A stretch of 64,000 nucleotides of DNA, taken from Terrabacter sp. Root181. Its GTDB lineage: Bacteria > Actinomycetota > Actinomycetes > Actinomycetales > Dermatophilaceae. The stretch spans positions 128,822 through 192,821 of the forward strand of contig NZ_LMHU01000011.1 in the NCBI RefSeq assembly GCF_001428505.1, in the 5' to 3' direction. The first letter of the stretch is position 1. The number at the start of each line of letters is the position of its first letter. The position numbers and the translations under genes were made by a program. Shown one piece after another: positions 32,543 through 41,371 of the stretch. The notes under the pieces were generated by a model that saw only the letters and a program-made list of their open reading frames with translations, ran no database searches and had not been told where the DNA came from.

Positions 32543-33377
32543 CCTTGCTCCCTGTGTCATGCGTGCTGTTCCTGGTGCTGTTGGTCTCGCCGGTCTCGCC
32601 GGTCTCGCGGGTCTCGTGCACCTCGAGCGGCGGCTCCCAGCCCGCCGTGTGCCGCCGGCCGGAGTACTGGAGCGCCTCGGTGCTGTCGCCGTGGTCGGCG
32701 ACCATCGGGTTGACGAAGCCCTGGAGGTCCTCGTCGCGCCGACGGATCGTGGCGCGCATGCCGTCGAAGCGGCCCTCGGCCCGCAGCTCCTCGAACTGGT
32801 CGTGCGGGTTGAAGACGAGGGTCGGCAGCGGCGCCCGGCGGGCCACGCGCGACGCGGCCGGGTGGAGCCCGACGATGAAGTACGCGGTGCCGCCGGCGCT
32901 GAAGGCGAAGTGCGGGTCGTTGGGGTCGGAGCCCACCCCGTCGGCCCAGCTCTGGTCGTCGGCGTCGTGCAGGCGCTGGAGCAGGGCGAAGAGGGAGGTC
33001 TCGAAGCCGGCCTCGTCGGTGGGCGTCGGTCCCCGGAACGTCGCGATGAAGGAGTGGAAGCCGCTCTCGCCCTCGATGGACCGAGCGAACGCCTCGAGCC
33101 GCTCGAGCAGCCGGCCCGGGACGTCGGGGTCGGTCATGTCGTCGAGGACCACGTGCGCGACGCTGCCGCGCCGGAAGACGGACTTGGCCCCGAGGCAGGG
33201 GAACTCGGCGTGGGTGACCATCAGCTCGAGGGCCCGGACGACATCGGCCTCGGAGGCCTGGGCAAGGTCCATCCCGGCGAGCAGGTCGAGCGTCGTCTCG
33301 AGGCGGTGGTGCTCCTCAGGGACGTCCAGCGTGGCTTTGTTCGGGTTCGGTGCTTCGGTGCGCGTATCCGTTGACAT
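32454..33377 (-). CDS. YqcI/YcgG family heme-dependent N-oxygenase-like protein (GntA-like)
   Basis: 307 residues. The YqcI/YcgG pattern is clear: [21 protein letters not shown] near 67-85, [42 protein letters not shown], and [10 protein letters not shown]. The family includes GntA, the heme-dependent pre-guanitoxin N-hydroxylase. The conserved domain ends near residue 260; the last 50 residues are a low-complexity tail built on a 9-bp repeat (32583-32618, [13 protein letters not shown]) that then overlaps the DUF1989 gene by 89 bases. In another frame a TGA overlaps that gene's upstream ATG, so the tail may come from a frameshift. GGAGGAG precedes the ATG. Confidence 0.82.
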   Translation of the reverse strand: MSTDTRTEAPNPNKATLDVPEEHHRLETTLDLLAGMDLAQASEADVVRALELMVTHAEFPCLGAKSVFRRGSVAHVVLDDMTDPDVPGRLLERLEAFARSIEGESGFHSFIATFRGPTPTDEAGFETSLFALLQRLHDADDQSWADGVGSDPNDPHFAFSAGGTAYFIVGLHPAASRVARRAPLPTLVFNPHDQFEELRAEGRFDGMRATIRRRDEDLQGFVNPMVADHGDSTEALQYSGRRHTAGWEPPLEVHETRETGETGETNSTRNSTHDTGSKDDDLAGRTAHDRPPLRPRRPGAPTGRRLP

Positions 33378-33533
33378 GTCGGACTCCTCCCGTGCAGGCA
33401 GGACGTACCCACCTCGGGTTCGCTTCGCGCGCAACCTTGGACGCGCCCGGGACGCAACCGCACCAAACCCGGGACGAGTCCCATCCGACCGACCGCACGA
33501 CGGAGCCGGACAGCGGGTGACAGCGCGGCGGCA

Positions 33534-33539
33534 TACAGT
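33534..33539 (+). promoter_or_regulatory. -10 element of the nth promoter
   Basis: TACAGT, overlapping a GGCATAC motif, lies 7 bases before the GTG at 33547. Confidence 0.4.
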
Positions 33540-33546
33540 GTCGTCC

Positions 33547-34272
33547 GTGTCCCCCCGAGCCCTCGTGATCGACGACGAGACCCCCGTGGCGCGGACCCGG
33601 CGCGCCCGGAAGATGTACCGCTCCCTCCATGAGCGCTACCCCTACGCCCACTGCGAGCTCGACTTCACCACCCCGCTCGAGCTGCTCGTCGCGACGATCC
33701 TCTCGGCGCAGACGACCGACGTCGGGGTCAACAAGGTGACGCCGATCGTCTTCGCCAAGTACCCGACGGCCGCGGACTATGCGAACGCCGACCGCACCGA
33801 GCTCGAGACGATCATCCAGCCGACCGGCTTCTACCGCGCCAAGACCGACTCGCTCATCAAGCTCGGCATCGCCCTCGTCGAGCGCTTCGACGGGGAGGTG
33901 CCGCCGCGCCTCAAGGACCTCGTGACGCTGCCCGGGGTCGGGCGCAAGACGGCCAACGTCGTGCTCGGCAACGCCTTCGACATCCCCGGCATCACCGTCG
34001 ACACCCACTTCGGGCGTCTCGTGCGCCGCTTCGGCTGGACCGAGGAGGAGGACCCGGTCAAGGTCGAGCACGAGATCGGCCGGCTCTTCATGCGCAAGGA
34101 CTGGACGATGCTCAGCCACGTCGTCATCTTCCACGGCCGCCGCACGTGCCACGCGAAGAAGCCGGCCTGCGGGGCGTGCCCGGTCGCGCGCTGGTGCCCG
34201 AGCTACGGAGCCGGCGAGACCGACCCCGACAAGGCGGCGAAGCTCCTGAAGTACGAGCTGGCGCCGAAGTGA
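33547..34272 (+). CDS. nth: endonuclease III
   Basis: A DNA glycosylase/AP lyase of 241 residues that removes oxidised pyrimidines. Helix-hairpin-helix [20 protein letters not shown] with the catalytic Lys, the catalytic Asp in [14 protein letters not shown], and a C-terminal 4Fe-4S cluster loop from [17 protein letters not shown] (C-X6-C-X2-C-X5-C) are all present. Same position as Rv3674c near crp. The start is not certain: GTG at 33538, 33547 or 33565. 33547 is preferred because a -10 lies 7 bases upstream. The stop overlaps the NUDIX gene. Confidence 0.94.
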   Translation: MSPRALVIDDETPVARTRRARKMYRSLHERYPYAHCELDFTTPLELLVATILSAQTTDVGVNKVTPIVFAKYPTAADYANADRTELETIIQPTGFYRAKTDSLIKLGIALVERFDGEVPPRLKDLVTLPGVGRKTANVVLGNAFDIPGITVDTHFGRLVRRFGWTEEEDPVKVEHEIGRLFMRKDWTMLSHVVIFHGRRTCHAKKPACGACPVARWCPSYGAGETDPDKAAKLLKYELAPK

Positions 34273-35012
34273 CCCACGTGGTCAGCCGGATCGCGTATGC
34301 CGGCAGGTCGGGCTCCATCGAACCCTCCCCGACGCTCGGGGCGGGGGCGGTCCCGCGCCCCGCGTGGATGGACGAGCTCGCGGTGCGGCTCGAGGACGTC
34401 GCGCCCGACTGGTTCTCGCGCTTCCTGCCCCCGGAGGAGGGCGGCCGCGAGTCGGCGGTGCTCATCCTCTTCGGACCGCCACCCGCGGGCGCCGACGACG
34501 ACGGCGAGCACGTCGTGCTCATCGAGCGCTCACACACGATGCGCACCCAGCCGGCGCAGATCGCCTTCCCGGGCGGCTCGCGCGACCCCGACGACGACGA
34601 CCTCGTCGCGACGGCGCTGCGCGAGGCCGAGGAGGAGACGGGCGTCGACCCCGCGGGCGTCGACGTCGTCGCCCAGCTGCCCTCCCTCTTCCTCGCGCCC
34701 GCCCAGTTCGTCGTCGCGCCCGTGCTCGGCTGGTGGGCGCAGCCCTCGCCGATCGGGGTCCGCGACGCGGCCGAGGTGCACGACGTGCTGGCGGTCCCGG
34801 TCTCGCACCTCGTCGACCCGTCGACCCGCTTCTCGGTGACCCACCCGTCCGGCTACGTCGGCCCGGGCTTCGACCTCGACCACCTGCTGCTGTGGGGCTT
34901 CACGGCCGGGCTCATCAGCAGCGTGCTCGAGCTCGGGGGCCTGTCGCGGCCCTGGGACGCCGACCGGCAGCGGGAGCTCCCCGAGCGCTACCTGCAGGGG
35001 AGGCGCGCATGA
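34269..35012 (+). CDS. NUDIX hydrolase, CoA pyrophosphatase-like (Rv3672c-like)
   Basis: 247 residues. NUDIX box with the extended CoA-type prefix: [20 protein letters not shown] and [19 protein letters not shown] (catalytic REAEEETG), near 95-132. The LLxxR-like segment and QIAFPGG are typical of the NudL/YeaB group that hydrolyses CoA and its derivatives. The C-terminal [19 protein letters not shown] is also family-like. The GTG overlaps the nth stop and its own stop overlaps marP (ATGA), so nth - nudix - marP form one translationally coupled operon, as in M. tuberculosis Rv3674c-Rv3671c. Confidence 0.9.
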   Translation: MTHVVSRIAYAGRSGSIEPSPTLGAGAVPRPAWMDELAVRLEDVAPDWFSRFLPPEEGGRESAVLILFGPPPAGADDDGEHVVLIERSHTMRTQPAQIAFPGGSRDPDDDDLVATALREAEEETGVDPAGVDVVAQLPSLFLAPAQFVVAPVLGWWAQPSPIGVRDAAEVHDVLAVPVSHLVDPSTRFSVTHPSGYVGPGFDLDHLLLWGFTAGLISSVLELGGLSRPWDADRQRELPERYLQGRRA

Positions 35013-36211
35013 GCGGCAGCGTCGTGCTCGACATCGCCCTGGTCCTGCTCCTGCTCGCCTACGCGTACTCCGGCTATCGGCAGGGGCTGATCCAGAGCGT
35101 CTTCTCGCTCGTCGGCTTCTTCGTCTTCGCGATGTTCGCCGTGTGGCAGCTGCCCGGCATGCTCGCCCGCTGGAACGCGGTCGCCGACGACGACCGCACC
35201 CGGGTGCTCGTGCTCATCGTCGGCGTCGTGGCCTTCGGGTGGCTCGGCCAGTACCTCGGCAGCCTCCTCGGCGCACGGATCCGGCGCCAGGTCGGCCAGA
35301 CGTCGCTGCGCCGGGTCGACTCGGCGCTGGGCGCCGTCGTCGTGATGCTCGCCGCGAGCCTCATCATCTGGTTCATCGGTGGCGCGCTGCGCACGGCCGG
35401 CAACCCGGCGCTGTCCAAGGCGATGGCCGAGTCGAAGGTGCTCCAGGTCGTCAACTCGGTCGTCCCCGAGCAGACCGGTGAGGTCTTCGCGGGCTTCCGT
35501 GGCTTCCTGTCGAGCCAGGGCTTCCCGCAGGTGTTCAGCGGTCTGGTGCCCGAGCCCATCACGCCGGTGCAGAACCCCGACCCGGCCGTCGCCCAGTCGC
35601 CGGCCATCCGCGAGGCCGGCCGGTCGGTCGTCAAGGTGACGACGCAGTCCCAGTCGTGCCAGCGCGGCCAGGAGGGCACCGGCTGGGTGCTGTCGCCGGG
35701 CCGAATCGTCACCAACGCCCACGTCGTCGCCGGCGCCGACGAGGTTCGGGTGGAGGGCGGCGACCAGACGCTCCGCGCCCGCGTCGTCGTCTTCGACGCA
35801 CGCCGCGACCTCGCGGTGCTCAGCGTGCCCGGCCTCCAGCTGCCGGCGCTCCCGCTCGGCGGCGAGCTGAAGCGCGGCGACTCGGCCGCGGTCCCCGGCT
35901 TCCCGCTCGACGGCCCCTACCGCGTCGTCTCCGCGCGGGTGCGCGCCCAGCTCCAGGCGCGCGGGCTCGACATCTACGGCGGCGACCGCGTCGTCCGCGA
36001 GATCTACTCGCTGGCCACGACCGTCCAGCCGGGCAACTCCGGAGGACCTCTGCTCGACACCCAGGGCCGGGTCGTCGGGGTCATCTTCGCCAAGTCCCTC
36101 GAGGACGACTCGACCGGCTACGCCCTGACCCTCGCCGAGGCCAAGCCGGTGCTCGACCAGGCCATGTCGGCCGGGGCCTCTGTCGATACCGGCGCCTGCG
36201 TCGCCGGCTGA
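35009..36211 (+). CDS. marP: MarP family periplasmic serine protease with CvpA-type membrane domain
   Basis: 400 residues. An N-terminal CvpA-like domain with four membrane helices (about 5-125) anchors a chymotrypsin-fold protease. The triad is His238 (NAHVV), Asp267 (RRDLAVL) and Ser344 (GNSGGPL). Cys217 and Cys397 correspond to the regulatory disulfide known in M. tuberculosis MarP (Cys214-Cys395). MarP is needed there for acid and oxidative stress resistance by processing the peptidoglycan hydrolase RipA. All functional residues are present. Last gene of the nth operon; ATGA overlap with the NUDIX gene. Confidence 0.93.
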   Translation: MSGSVVLDIALVLLLLAYAYSGYRQGLIQSVFSLVGFFVFAMFAVWQLPGMLARWNAVADDDRTRVLVLIVGVVAFGWLGQYLGSLLGARIRRQVGQTSLRRVDSALGAVVVMLAASLIIWFIGGALRTAGNPALSKAMAESKVLQVVNSVVPEQTGEVFAGFRGFLSSQGFPQVFSGLVPEPITPVQNPDPAVAQSPAIREAGRSVVKVTTQSQSCQRGQEGTGWVLSPGRIVTNAHVVAGADEVRVEGGDQTLRARVVVFDARRDLAVLSVPGLQLPALPLGGELKRGDSAAVPGFPLDGPYRVVSARVRAQLQARGLDIYGGDRVVREIYSLATTVQPGNSGGPLLDTQGRVVGVIFAKSLEDDSTGYALTLAEAKPVLDQAMSAGASVDTGACVAG

Positions 36212-36240
36212 CTGCCCGGGTCGCGCCGTCAAGGTGCCGG

Positions 36241-36276
36241 CGAGCCCGATGTCGCTGCCGGGATCACCTCGATCCG
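36241..36276. repeat. decayed palindromic element copy E
   Basis: GATCACCTCGATCCG (36262-36276) matches the right arm of copies A-D, and the upstream CGAG...GATGTCG matches copy D's left half with substitutions. Ten kilobases from the cassette, between marP and the CorA gene, so the family is dispersed. Confidence 0.55.
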
Positions 36277-36303
36277 AAGGCGCACCGGTGCCAGAGTGGG
36301 TGC

Positions 36304-37287
36304 ATGCAGGTGTCGTTCGTCACCGCTGACGGGATCGCCGACCACCCGGCCGAGGCGCTCGATGGGCTGCTCGCGCGCCCGGACGGCTACGTGTGGGTCG
36401 ACCTGCCCGACTACGACGCCGAGGCCGACACCCTGCTCGCTGACGTGTTCCACGCGCACTCGCTGGTTCGGGCGCACTGCGCCGAGCGCAACTTCGTGCC
36501 GACGGTCCATGCCTACGATCAGCACCTCTTCGTCATCCTCCACGCACCCCTCACCGGGGCGGGTGGGCACGTCCACGTCCTCGAGCTCGACGAGCTCATC
36601 GGCGACCGCTACCTCGTCACCGTCCACGGGCCGCGCAACCCGGTCGTCACGTCAGAGCAGGCCACCGAGGAGACCCGCGCGGTCCGGGCCCGCATCGACG
36701 CGGGCCGGCTGCGACCGGCGGGACCGCACGACCTCGCGTACGCCATCGGCTCCGCCATTGCCCGACGCCAGAGCGCCGCGGTGCGCGAGGTGGCGAGTCG
36801 CCTGCCGGCCATGGAGGCACAGGTCCTGGCGGCGGACTTCCACCGGCCCGAGGAGCTGCTCGAGCAGCTCTTCCTCGTCCGGCACGAACTCATGACGGCC
36901 CGGACGATGGCCGCGCAGGCTCACGACATCCAGGCCCGTATCACGTCGCTCGAGGGCTTCGTCACCGAGGACGCCCGGCGCCGCGCTGCCGACCTCGCCG
37001 ACCAGTTCGACCGCGTGCGCAGCCTCGGGGACGGGGAGGTGCAGTTCCTCGTCGGCGTCATCGACCTCTACCAGACGCGTGTCACCACGAAGATGACGGT
37101 CGCCATGGAGCGCCTCGCCGTGATCGCCGCGGTCACGCTGCCCATCACCGCCATCGCGTCGGTGTACGGCATGAACCTCATCGCCAACAGTGAGACCCAC
37201 GTGACACAGCTCGTCATCGTCCTGGCCGCCATGCTTGGCATCAGCCTCGTGCTGCTGCGGTGGGCGCGGCGCCAGGGCTGGTGGTGA
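36304..37287 (+). CDS. CorA family magnesium/divalent cation transporter
   Basis: 327 residues: a soluble N-terminal alpha/beta domain, a long helical stalk (about 140-265, with ADLADQFDRVRSLG), and two C-terminal membrane helices. The signature GMN is at 289-291 (SVYGMNLIANSE), with the helix before it (LAVIAAVTLPITAIASV) lining the pore and a basic C-terminus (RWARRQGWW). CorA forms a pentameric channel for Mg2+ and some Co2+/Ni2+. The start ATG has no good SD; the -10-like AGAGTG sits 7 bases upstream. Confidence 0.93.
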   Translation: MQVSFVTADGIADHPAEALDGLLARPDGYVWVDLPDYDAEADTLLADVFHAHSLVRAHCAERNFVPTVHAYDQHLFVILHAPLTGAGGHVHVLELDELIGDRYLVTVHGPRNPVVTSEQATEETRAVRARIDAGRLRPAGPHDLAYAIGSAIARRQSAAVREVASRLPAMEAQVLAADFHRPEELLEQLFLVRHELMTARTMAAQAHDIQARITSLEGFVTEDARRRAADLADQFDRVRSLGDGEVQFLVGVIDLYQTRVTTKMTVAMERLAVIAAVTLPITAIASVYGMNLIANSETHVTQLVIVLAAMLGISLVLLRWARRQGWW

Positions 37288-37296
37288 CATCGGCGC

Positions 37297-38097
37297 ATGC
37301 GCATCGACTCACCGGGGCTGACGACCGACCTCGACCTGCTCTGCCTCCAGGGGTCGACCGTCACCGACCTCGGCGACCATCTCGTCGTGCGCACCGAGGC
37401 CAACCCGACCTTCTGGTGGGGCAACTTCATCCTCGTGCCGACGGCCCCACGCTCCGACGAGGTCGAGCGCTGGACCGCGCGGTTCGAGGCGGAGTTCCCG
37501 GACGCCCGTCACCGCGCGATCGGCTTCGCGCAACCGGACGGCGACAGCGGTGCCTGGGCCGCGCAGGGCTGGGACGTCGAGGTCGACGTCGACCTCGCCA
37601 CGACGTCGGTTCCGGCGGCCGCGGTCGCACCGGACGGCATACGGCTCCGCGCGCTCACGAGCGGCGACGACTGGGAGCAGTCGGCACGGGTCGGCGGGAG
37701 CGACACCCCGCAGGACCGGCGCGACGGCCGCCTCGTCTTCGAGCGTCGTCGTGCAGTCGCGCAGCGCGGGCTCGTCGAGTCCGGTCGGGCGCGCTGGGTC
37801 GGCGCCTTCGAGGGCGACCAGCTGGTCGCGAACCTCGGCATCGTCCGGCTCGGTGACCTTGCCCGCTACCAGGACGTCGTGACCCTCGAGAGCCACCGGC
37901 GGCGCGGCATCGCCGGCGCGCTCGTGCGGGCCGCGGGCGAGTGGGCGCTGGAGGACCCGGCCGTCGGGCGGCTCGTCATCGTCGCCGAGGACGGCGGTCC
38001 CGCGATCGGGCTCTACCAGCGCGCTGGGTTCGTCGAGGTGGCGCGACACGTCGGCGTCTCCCGCACGGGAGGTCAGTGGCCCGATACGACCCAGTAG
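37297..38097 (+). CDS. GNAT family N-acetyltransferase
   Basis: 266 residues, long enough for two GNAT repeats: a degenerate N-terminal half and an active C-terminal one. The acetyl-CoA loop is ESHRRRGIAGALVRAAGEWAL near 190-210, followed by LVIVAEDGGPAIGLYQRAGFVEVAR, the usual strand-helix end of the fold. The acceptor is unknown. It starts 9 bases after the corA stop and its 3' end overlaps the convergent aldehyde dehydrogenase gene by 25 bases, so antisense pairing of the mRNAs is possible. Confidence 0.88.
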   Translation: MRIDSPGLTTDLDLLCLQGSTVTDLGDHLVVRTEANPTFWWGNFILVPTAPRSDEVERWTARFEAEFPDARHRAIGFAQPDGDSGAWAAQGWDVEVDVDLATTSVPAAAVAPDGIRLRALTSGDDWEQSARVGGSDTPQDRRDGRLVFERRRAVAQRGLVESGRARWVGAFEGDQLVANLGIVRLGDLARYQDVVTLESHRRRGIAGALVRAAGEWALEDPAVGRLVIVAEDGGPAIGLYQRAGFVEVARHVGVSRTGGQWPDTTQ

Positions 38098-39521
38098 GTG
38101 CGCTGGTTCGTGAAGGCGAGCAGGCCGGCGTCTGCGAGCTCGCGGCCGTAGCCGCTGCGCTTCGTGCCGCCGAACGGCACGCGTGGGTCGGACGCGACCA
38201 CGGCGTTGACGAACGCCGCACCGGTCGTGATCCGCCGGGCCAACGCCACCGCACGCTCCGTCGACCGGCTCCAGACGCTCAGCCCGAGGCCGTATGCCGT
38301 GTGGTCGGCGAGCGCGACGGCGTGGTCGTCGTCGCAGGCGACGGCGACGGCAGCTACCGGGCCGAAGGTCTCCTCGTCGAAGACCGGCATGCCGGGGCCG
38401 GTGCCGATGAGCACGGTCGGCTCGTAGAACCAACCCGTGTCGGTGTCGTCACCTGATCCCGAGCCCCGACCGCTTCGGCCACCGATGGCGACCGTGGCAC
38501 CCAGGGCGACGGACTCGTCCACCTGGCGCTGCAGCGCGTCACGCAGGTCGGCGCGGGCGAGCGGGCCCACCTCCGTCGAGGCGTCGGTCGGGTCGCCCGC
38601 TCTGAGGGCGCGCACGCCGTCGACGAAGAGCCGGACGAACTCGTCGGCGACTGCTGCCGCGACGACGAACCGCTTGGCGCACACGCAGCTCTGGCCGGAG
38701 TTGGTGAAGCGGGCGCGAACGGCCGCGGCCGCGGCCGCCTCCACATCGGCGTCCGCGAGCACGACGAACGCGTCCGAGCCGCCGAGCTCGAGGACCGAGG
38801 GTTTCGACGCGCGCCCGGCCGCGGCCCCGACCATCTCGCCTGCGCGGTTGCTTCCGGTGAGGGTGACGGCAGCGACGCGCTCGTCGGCGATGAGGCCCTC
38901 GACGGTGGCCGGCACGTCCGGCTCGGCGACGACCAGGGCGGTCACGAGGTGCTCGGGCAACCCTGCGGCGGTGAAGAGCTCGGCGATCGCCAGGGCGGAA
39001 CCGGTCACGTTGGGTGAGTGCTTGAGGAGCAGACCGTTGCCGGCGGCCACGGTCGGGATCGCGGCACGCATGACCTGCCAGACCGGAAAGTTCCACGGCA
39101 TGACGGCGAGCACGAGCCCCATCGGCTCGTGGGAGACCCACGCCTCGACGCCCTCGGGAGCGTCGATCGGGACCGGCCGGTCGGCGAGGATCCGGGAGCC
39201 GTGGGCGGCGTAGTGCTCGGCCGTGACCGCCGACTTGACCACCTCACCGCGCGCCTCCGCGATGGGCTTGCCCATCTCCCGCGTGACGAGGTCGGCGAGG
39301 TCCTCCGACCGCTCGCGCAGGACCTCGGCCAGACGCGCCACGGCCGCGAGGCGCGCGGCCACGGGTGTCGAGCCCCAGACGGACGCGGCAGCGGCACCCG
39401 CGGCGACGGCGTCCTCGACCTCAGCCGCATTCATCGCCGGATAGGACTGCAGCACAAGGCCCGTCGTTGGGTCGACTGTGTCCACGCTCGTGGTCGTGCT
39501 GGTGCGCCCCATGGCGGTCAT
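38073..39521 (-). CDS. NAD(P)-dependent aldehyde dehydrogenase (succinate-semialdehyde dehydrogenase-like)
   Basis: 482 residues with all ALDH landmarks: MPWNFPVWQVMRAAIPTVAAGN cofactor region, SNRAGEMVGAAAGRASKPSVLELGGSD with the general-base Glu, the nucleophile in NSGQSCVCAKRFVV, and ETFGPVAAVAV. Closest in feel to the GabD/Sad succinate-semialdehyde group, but ALDH specificity is not readable from sequence. Last gene of the five-gene overlapping operon 42492 to 38073; ATGA overlap with the cupin gene upstream. It likely oxidises an aldehyde produced by the pathway to the acid. Confidence 0.92.
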   Translation of the reverse strand: MTAMGRTSTTTSVDTVDPTTGLVLQSYPAMNAAEVEDAVAAGAAAASVWGSTPVAARLAAVARLAEVLRERSEDLADLVTREMGKPIAEARGEVVKSAVTAEHYAAHGSRILADRPVPIDAPEGVEAWVSHEPMGLVLAVMPWNFPVWQVMRAAIPTVAAGNGLLLKHSPNVTGSALAIAELFTAAGLPEHLVTALVVAEPDVPATVEGLIADERVAAVTLTGSNRAGEMVGAAAGRASKPSVLELGGSDAFVVLADADVEAAAAAAVRARFTNSGQSCVCAKRFVVAAAVADEFVRLFVDGVRALRAGDPTDASTEVGPLARADLRDALQRQVDESVALGATVAIGGRSGRGSGSGDDTDTGWFYEPTVLIGTGPGMPVFDEETFGPVAAVAVACDDDHAVALADHTAYGLGLSVWSRSTERAVALARRITTGAAFVNAVVASDPRVPFGGTKRSGYGRELADAGLLAFTNQRTYWVVSGH

Positions 39522-39952
39522 GGCGCGCTCAGTCCGCCCCGGTCGCTCTCGGACAGGTGCTCGAATGTCTCGCCGGTGGCGGTCATGGTGCGGGTCACGT
39601 CGCGTCCGCCGTAGACCCAGTAGATGCGCATGGTCCCCGCGCCCCGGTTGGAGAAGCGGTGCGGGATGCCGGCCGGCACCCAGGTGGCCTCGCCGGCGAC
39701 GAGGTCGAACGACTCGTCACCGATCTCGGCGACGGCCTCGCCCTCGAGGACGAGCACGGACTCCTCGACGTTGTGGCTGTGCAGCGGCAGGCCGGTTCCC
39801 TCGGCGAACTGGGTCTGGCCCGTGGTCAGGCGGTTGGTCTCGCAGTTCCACCTGCCGACGTAGGGGATGGTGAGGACGCCGTTGCCCCGGTCGAACGGTG
39901 CGACGGAGTCGGGGCGGATGAGCAGGCGCTGGGCGGTCGGCTGGTCAGGCAT
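39518..39952 (-). CDS. cupin domain-containing protein
   Basis: 144 residues of a single cupin barrel. Motif 1 PLHSHNVEESVLVLEGEAVAEIG has the His-His-Glu metal set, and motif 2 PAGIPHRFSNRG gives the third His. It could be a small dioxygenase, isomerase or regulator; the conserved metal ligands favour an enzyme. Fourth gene of the operon; starts 8 bases inside the end of the dehydrogenase gene with CGAGAGG upstream, and overlaps the ALDH gene. Confidence 0.88.
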   Translation of the reverse strand: MPDQPTAQRLLIRPDSVAPFDRGNGVLTIPYVGRWNCETNRLTTGQTQFAEGTGLPLHSHNVEESVLVLEGEAVAEIGDESFDLVAGEATWVPAGIPHRFSNRGAGTMRIYWVYGGRDVTRTMTATGETFEHLSESDRGGLSAP

Positions 39953-41057
39953 GGCTGTCCTCTCGGGTCGTGGTCGTGGTCGTTCTGCGGCCGGGGCCGT
40001 GGTCCAGTGCGTCGGCGACGGCGGCGGCCAGCTCGTCGGTCGTGAGCGTGCCGCCGAGGTCGGCGGTGCGGGTGGCCGGGTTGCCGACCACCTCGGCCAC
40101 GGCGCCGTCGATGCCACGGGCCGCGATGACGAGGTCGTCGCGGCCGCAGCGCCGGCCGTGCCAGTCGAGGAGCATGGCCGCCGAGCGGATCAGCGACACG
40201 GGGTTGGCGATGCCCTGGCCGGCGATGTCGGGAGCGGACCCGTGCTGCGCCTGGGCCACGCACACGTCGTCGCCGGCATTGATCGCGCCCCCGAGGCCGA
40301 GGCTGCCACAGAGCTCGGAGGCCTCGTCGCTGAGGATGTCCCCGAACATGTTCGTCGTGACGAGGACGTCGAACGACCCCGGGTCGCGGATGAGCCGGGC
40401 GGCTCCCGCGTCGACGATGAGCTCGCGCAGCGCGACGTCGGGGTAGTCCTCCGCGACGCGCCGCACCTCCCGGAGGAAGAGCCCGTCGGAGAGCTTGAGG
40501 ACGTTGGCCTTGTGCACGGCGGTCACGTGCCGGCGACGGGTGCGGGCGATCTCGAAGGCCGTGCGGGCGACGCTGGCCGACGCGTGCGCGGTGATCTTGC
40601 GGATGGAGAACGCGGAGTCGGCGTCCGGCATGAACTCTCCCGAGCCGGCATACATGCTCCGGTCGGAGTAGAAGCCCTCGGTGTTCTCGCGCACGATGAC
40701 GAGGTCCATCGGCGTGCGCAGCACGCTGAGGTCGGCGACGGACCGGCACGGCCGGATGTTCGCGTGGAGGGCGAACCGGGTGCGCAGCTCGGCCGAGGGG
40801 TTCACCCCACCCTCGGCGCGCGGTGGGTAGTCGTAGTGCGAGACCGGCCCGAGCACCGTGCCGTCGACCTCGGTGACGAGCGCGAGCACGTCGTCCGGGA
40901 GGGTCGTGCCGGCGGCCGCGAGCGACGCCAGCCCGACGTCCCGGACGATGAGGTCGAGCCCGAGCCCGAACCGCTCGTCGGCGGCCTCGAGGACGCGAAG
41001 GGTCGCCGCGGTGATCTCCGGGCCGATGCCGTCGCCCGGCAGCACGAGGACCTTCAT
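39945..41057 (-). CDS. isocitrate/isopropylmalate dehydrogenase family protein (tartrate/D-malate dehydrogenase-like)
   Basis: 370 residues of the beta-decarboxylating dehydrogenase family, which oxidises and decarboxylates 2-hydroxy acids with NAD(P) and Mg/Mn. The N-terminal VLVLPGDGIGPEITAATLRVLEA, RENTEGFYSDR (substrate-specific arginine loop), the catalytic Lys in TAVHKANVLKLSDGLF, and metal-binding TTNMFGDILSDEAS are all present. RENTEGFY differs from the LeuB RENTGG pattern and fits tartrate or 3-isopropylmalate-like substrates used in catabolism. Not the main IcD or LeuB by context. ATGA overlap with the ABM gene upstream. Confidence 0.9.
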   Translation of the reverse strand: MKVLVLPGDGIGPEITAATLRVLEAADERFGLGLDLIVRDVGLASLAAAGTTLPDDVLALVTEVDGTVLGPVSHYDYPPRAEGGVNPSAELRTRFALHANIRPCRSVADLSVLRTPMDLVIVRENTEGFYSDRSMYAGSGEFMPDADSAFSIRKITAHASASVARTAFEIARTRRRHVTAVHKANVLKLSDGLFLREVRRVAEDYPDVALRELIVDAGAARLIRDPGSFDVLVTTNMFGDILSDEASELCGSLGLGGAINAGDDVCVAQAQHGSAPDIAGQGIANPVSLIRSAAMLLDWHGRRCGRDDLVIAARGIDGAVAEVVGNPATRTADLGGTLTTDELAAAVADALDHGPGRRTTTTTTREDSHA

Positions 41058-41371
41058 GTCCGGGCTCCTTCCGGGTGGTGGAACCGCATGGTCGACACCG
41101 TGTTGACCTGGCTACCCGGCAGGACGCAACGGTCGGCGGCCTCGCGCCACTGCGCGAAGTGCGGTGCGGCCCGGTGCGCCGCGACGGCGGCCTCGTCGGC
41201 GTACAGCTCGTAGAAGACGAAGTGGTGCGGGTCGGCCAGGTCCTGGGTCACGTCGAATGACAGGCACCCTGGCTCGTCGGTGAAGGTCCGTTCGGCATTC
41301 GTCGCGATGGCGGCGGTGAAGTCGTCCAGGCGCTCGGGCACGACGTGGAGCGAGACGATGAGGGCGATCAT
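41054..41371 (-). CDS. antibiotic biosynthesis monooxygenase domain protein (putative quinol monooxygenase)
   Basis: 105 residues of the dimeric ferredoxin-like ABM fold: MIALIVSLHVVPERLDDFTA, EPGCLSFDVTQD, HHFVFYELYADEAAVAAH and PHFAQW. Such proteins act as cofactor-free quinol monooxygenases or as aldose-type isomerases in sugar-acid operons. Second gene of the operon with 4-base overlaps on both sides; the longer frame upstream is the ldh gene in another frame. Confidence 0.87.
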   Translation of the reverse strand: MIALIVSLHVVPERLDDFTAAIATNAERTFTDEPGCLSFDVTQDLADPHHFVFYELYADEAAVAAHRAAPHFAQWREAADRCVLPGSQVNTVSTMRFHHPEGART

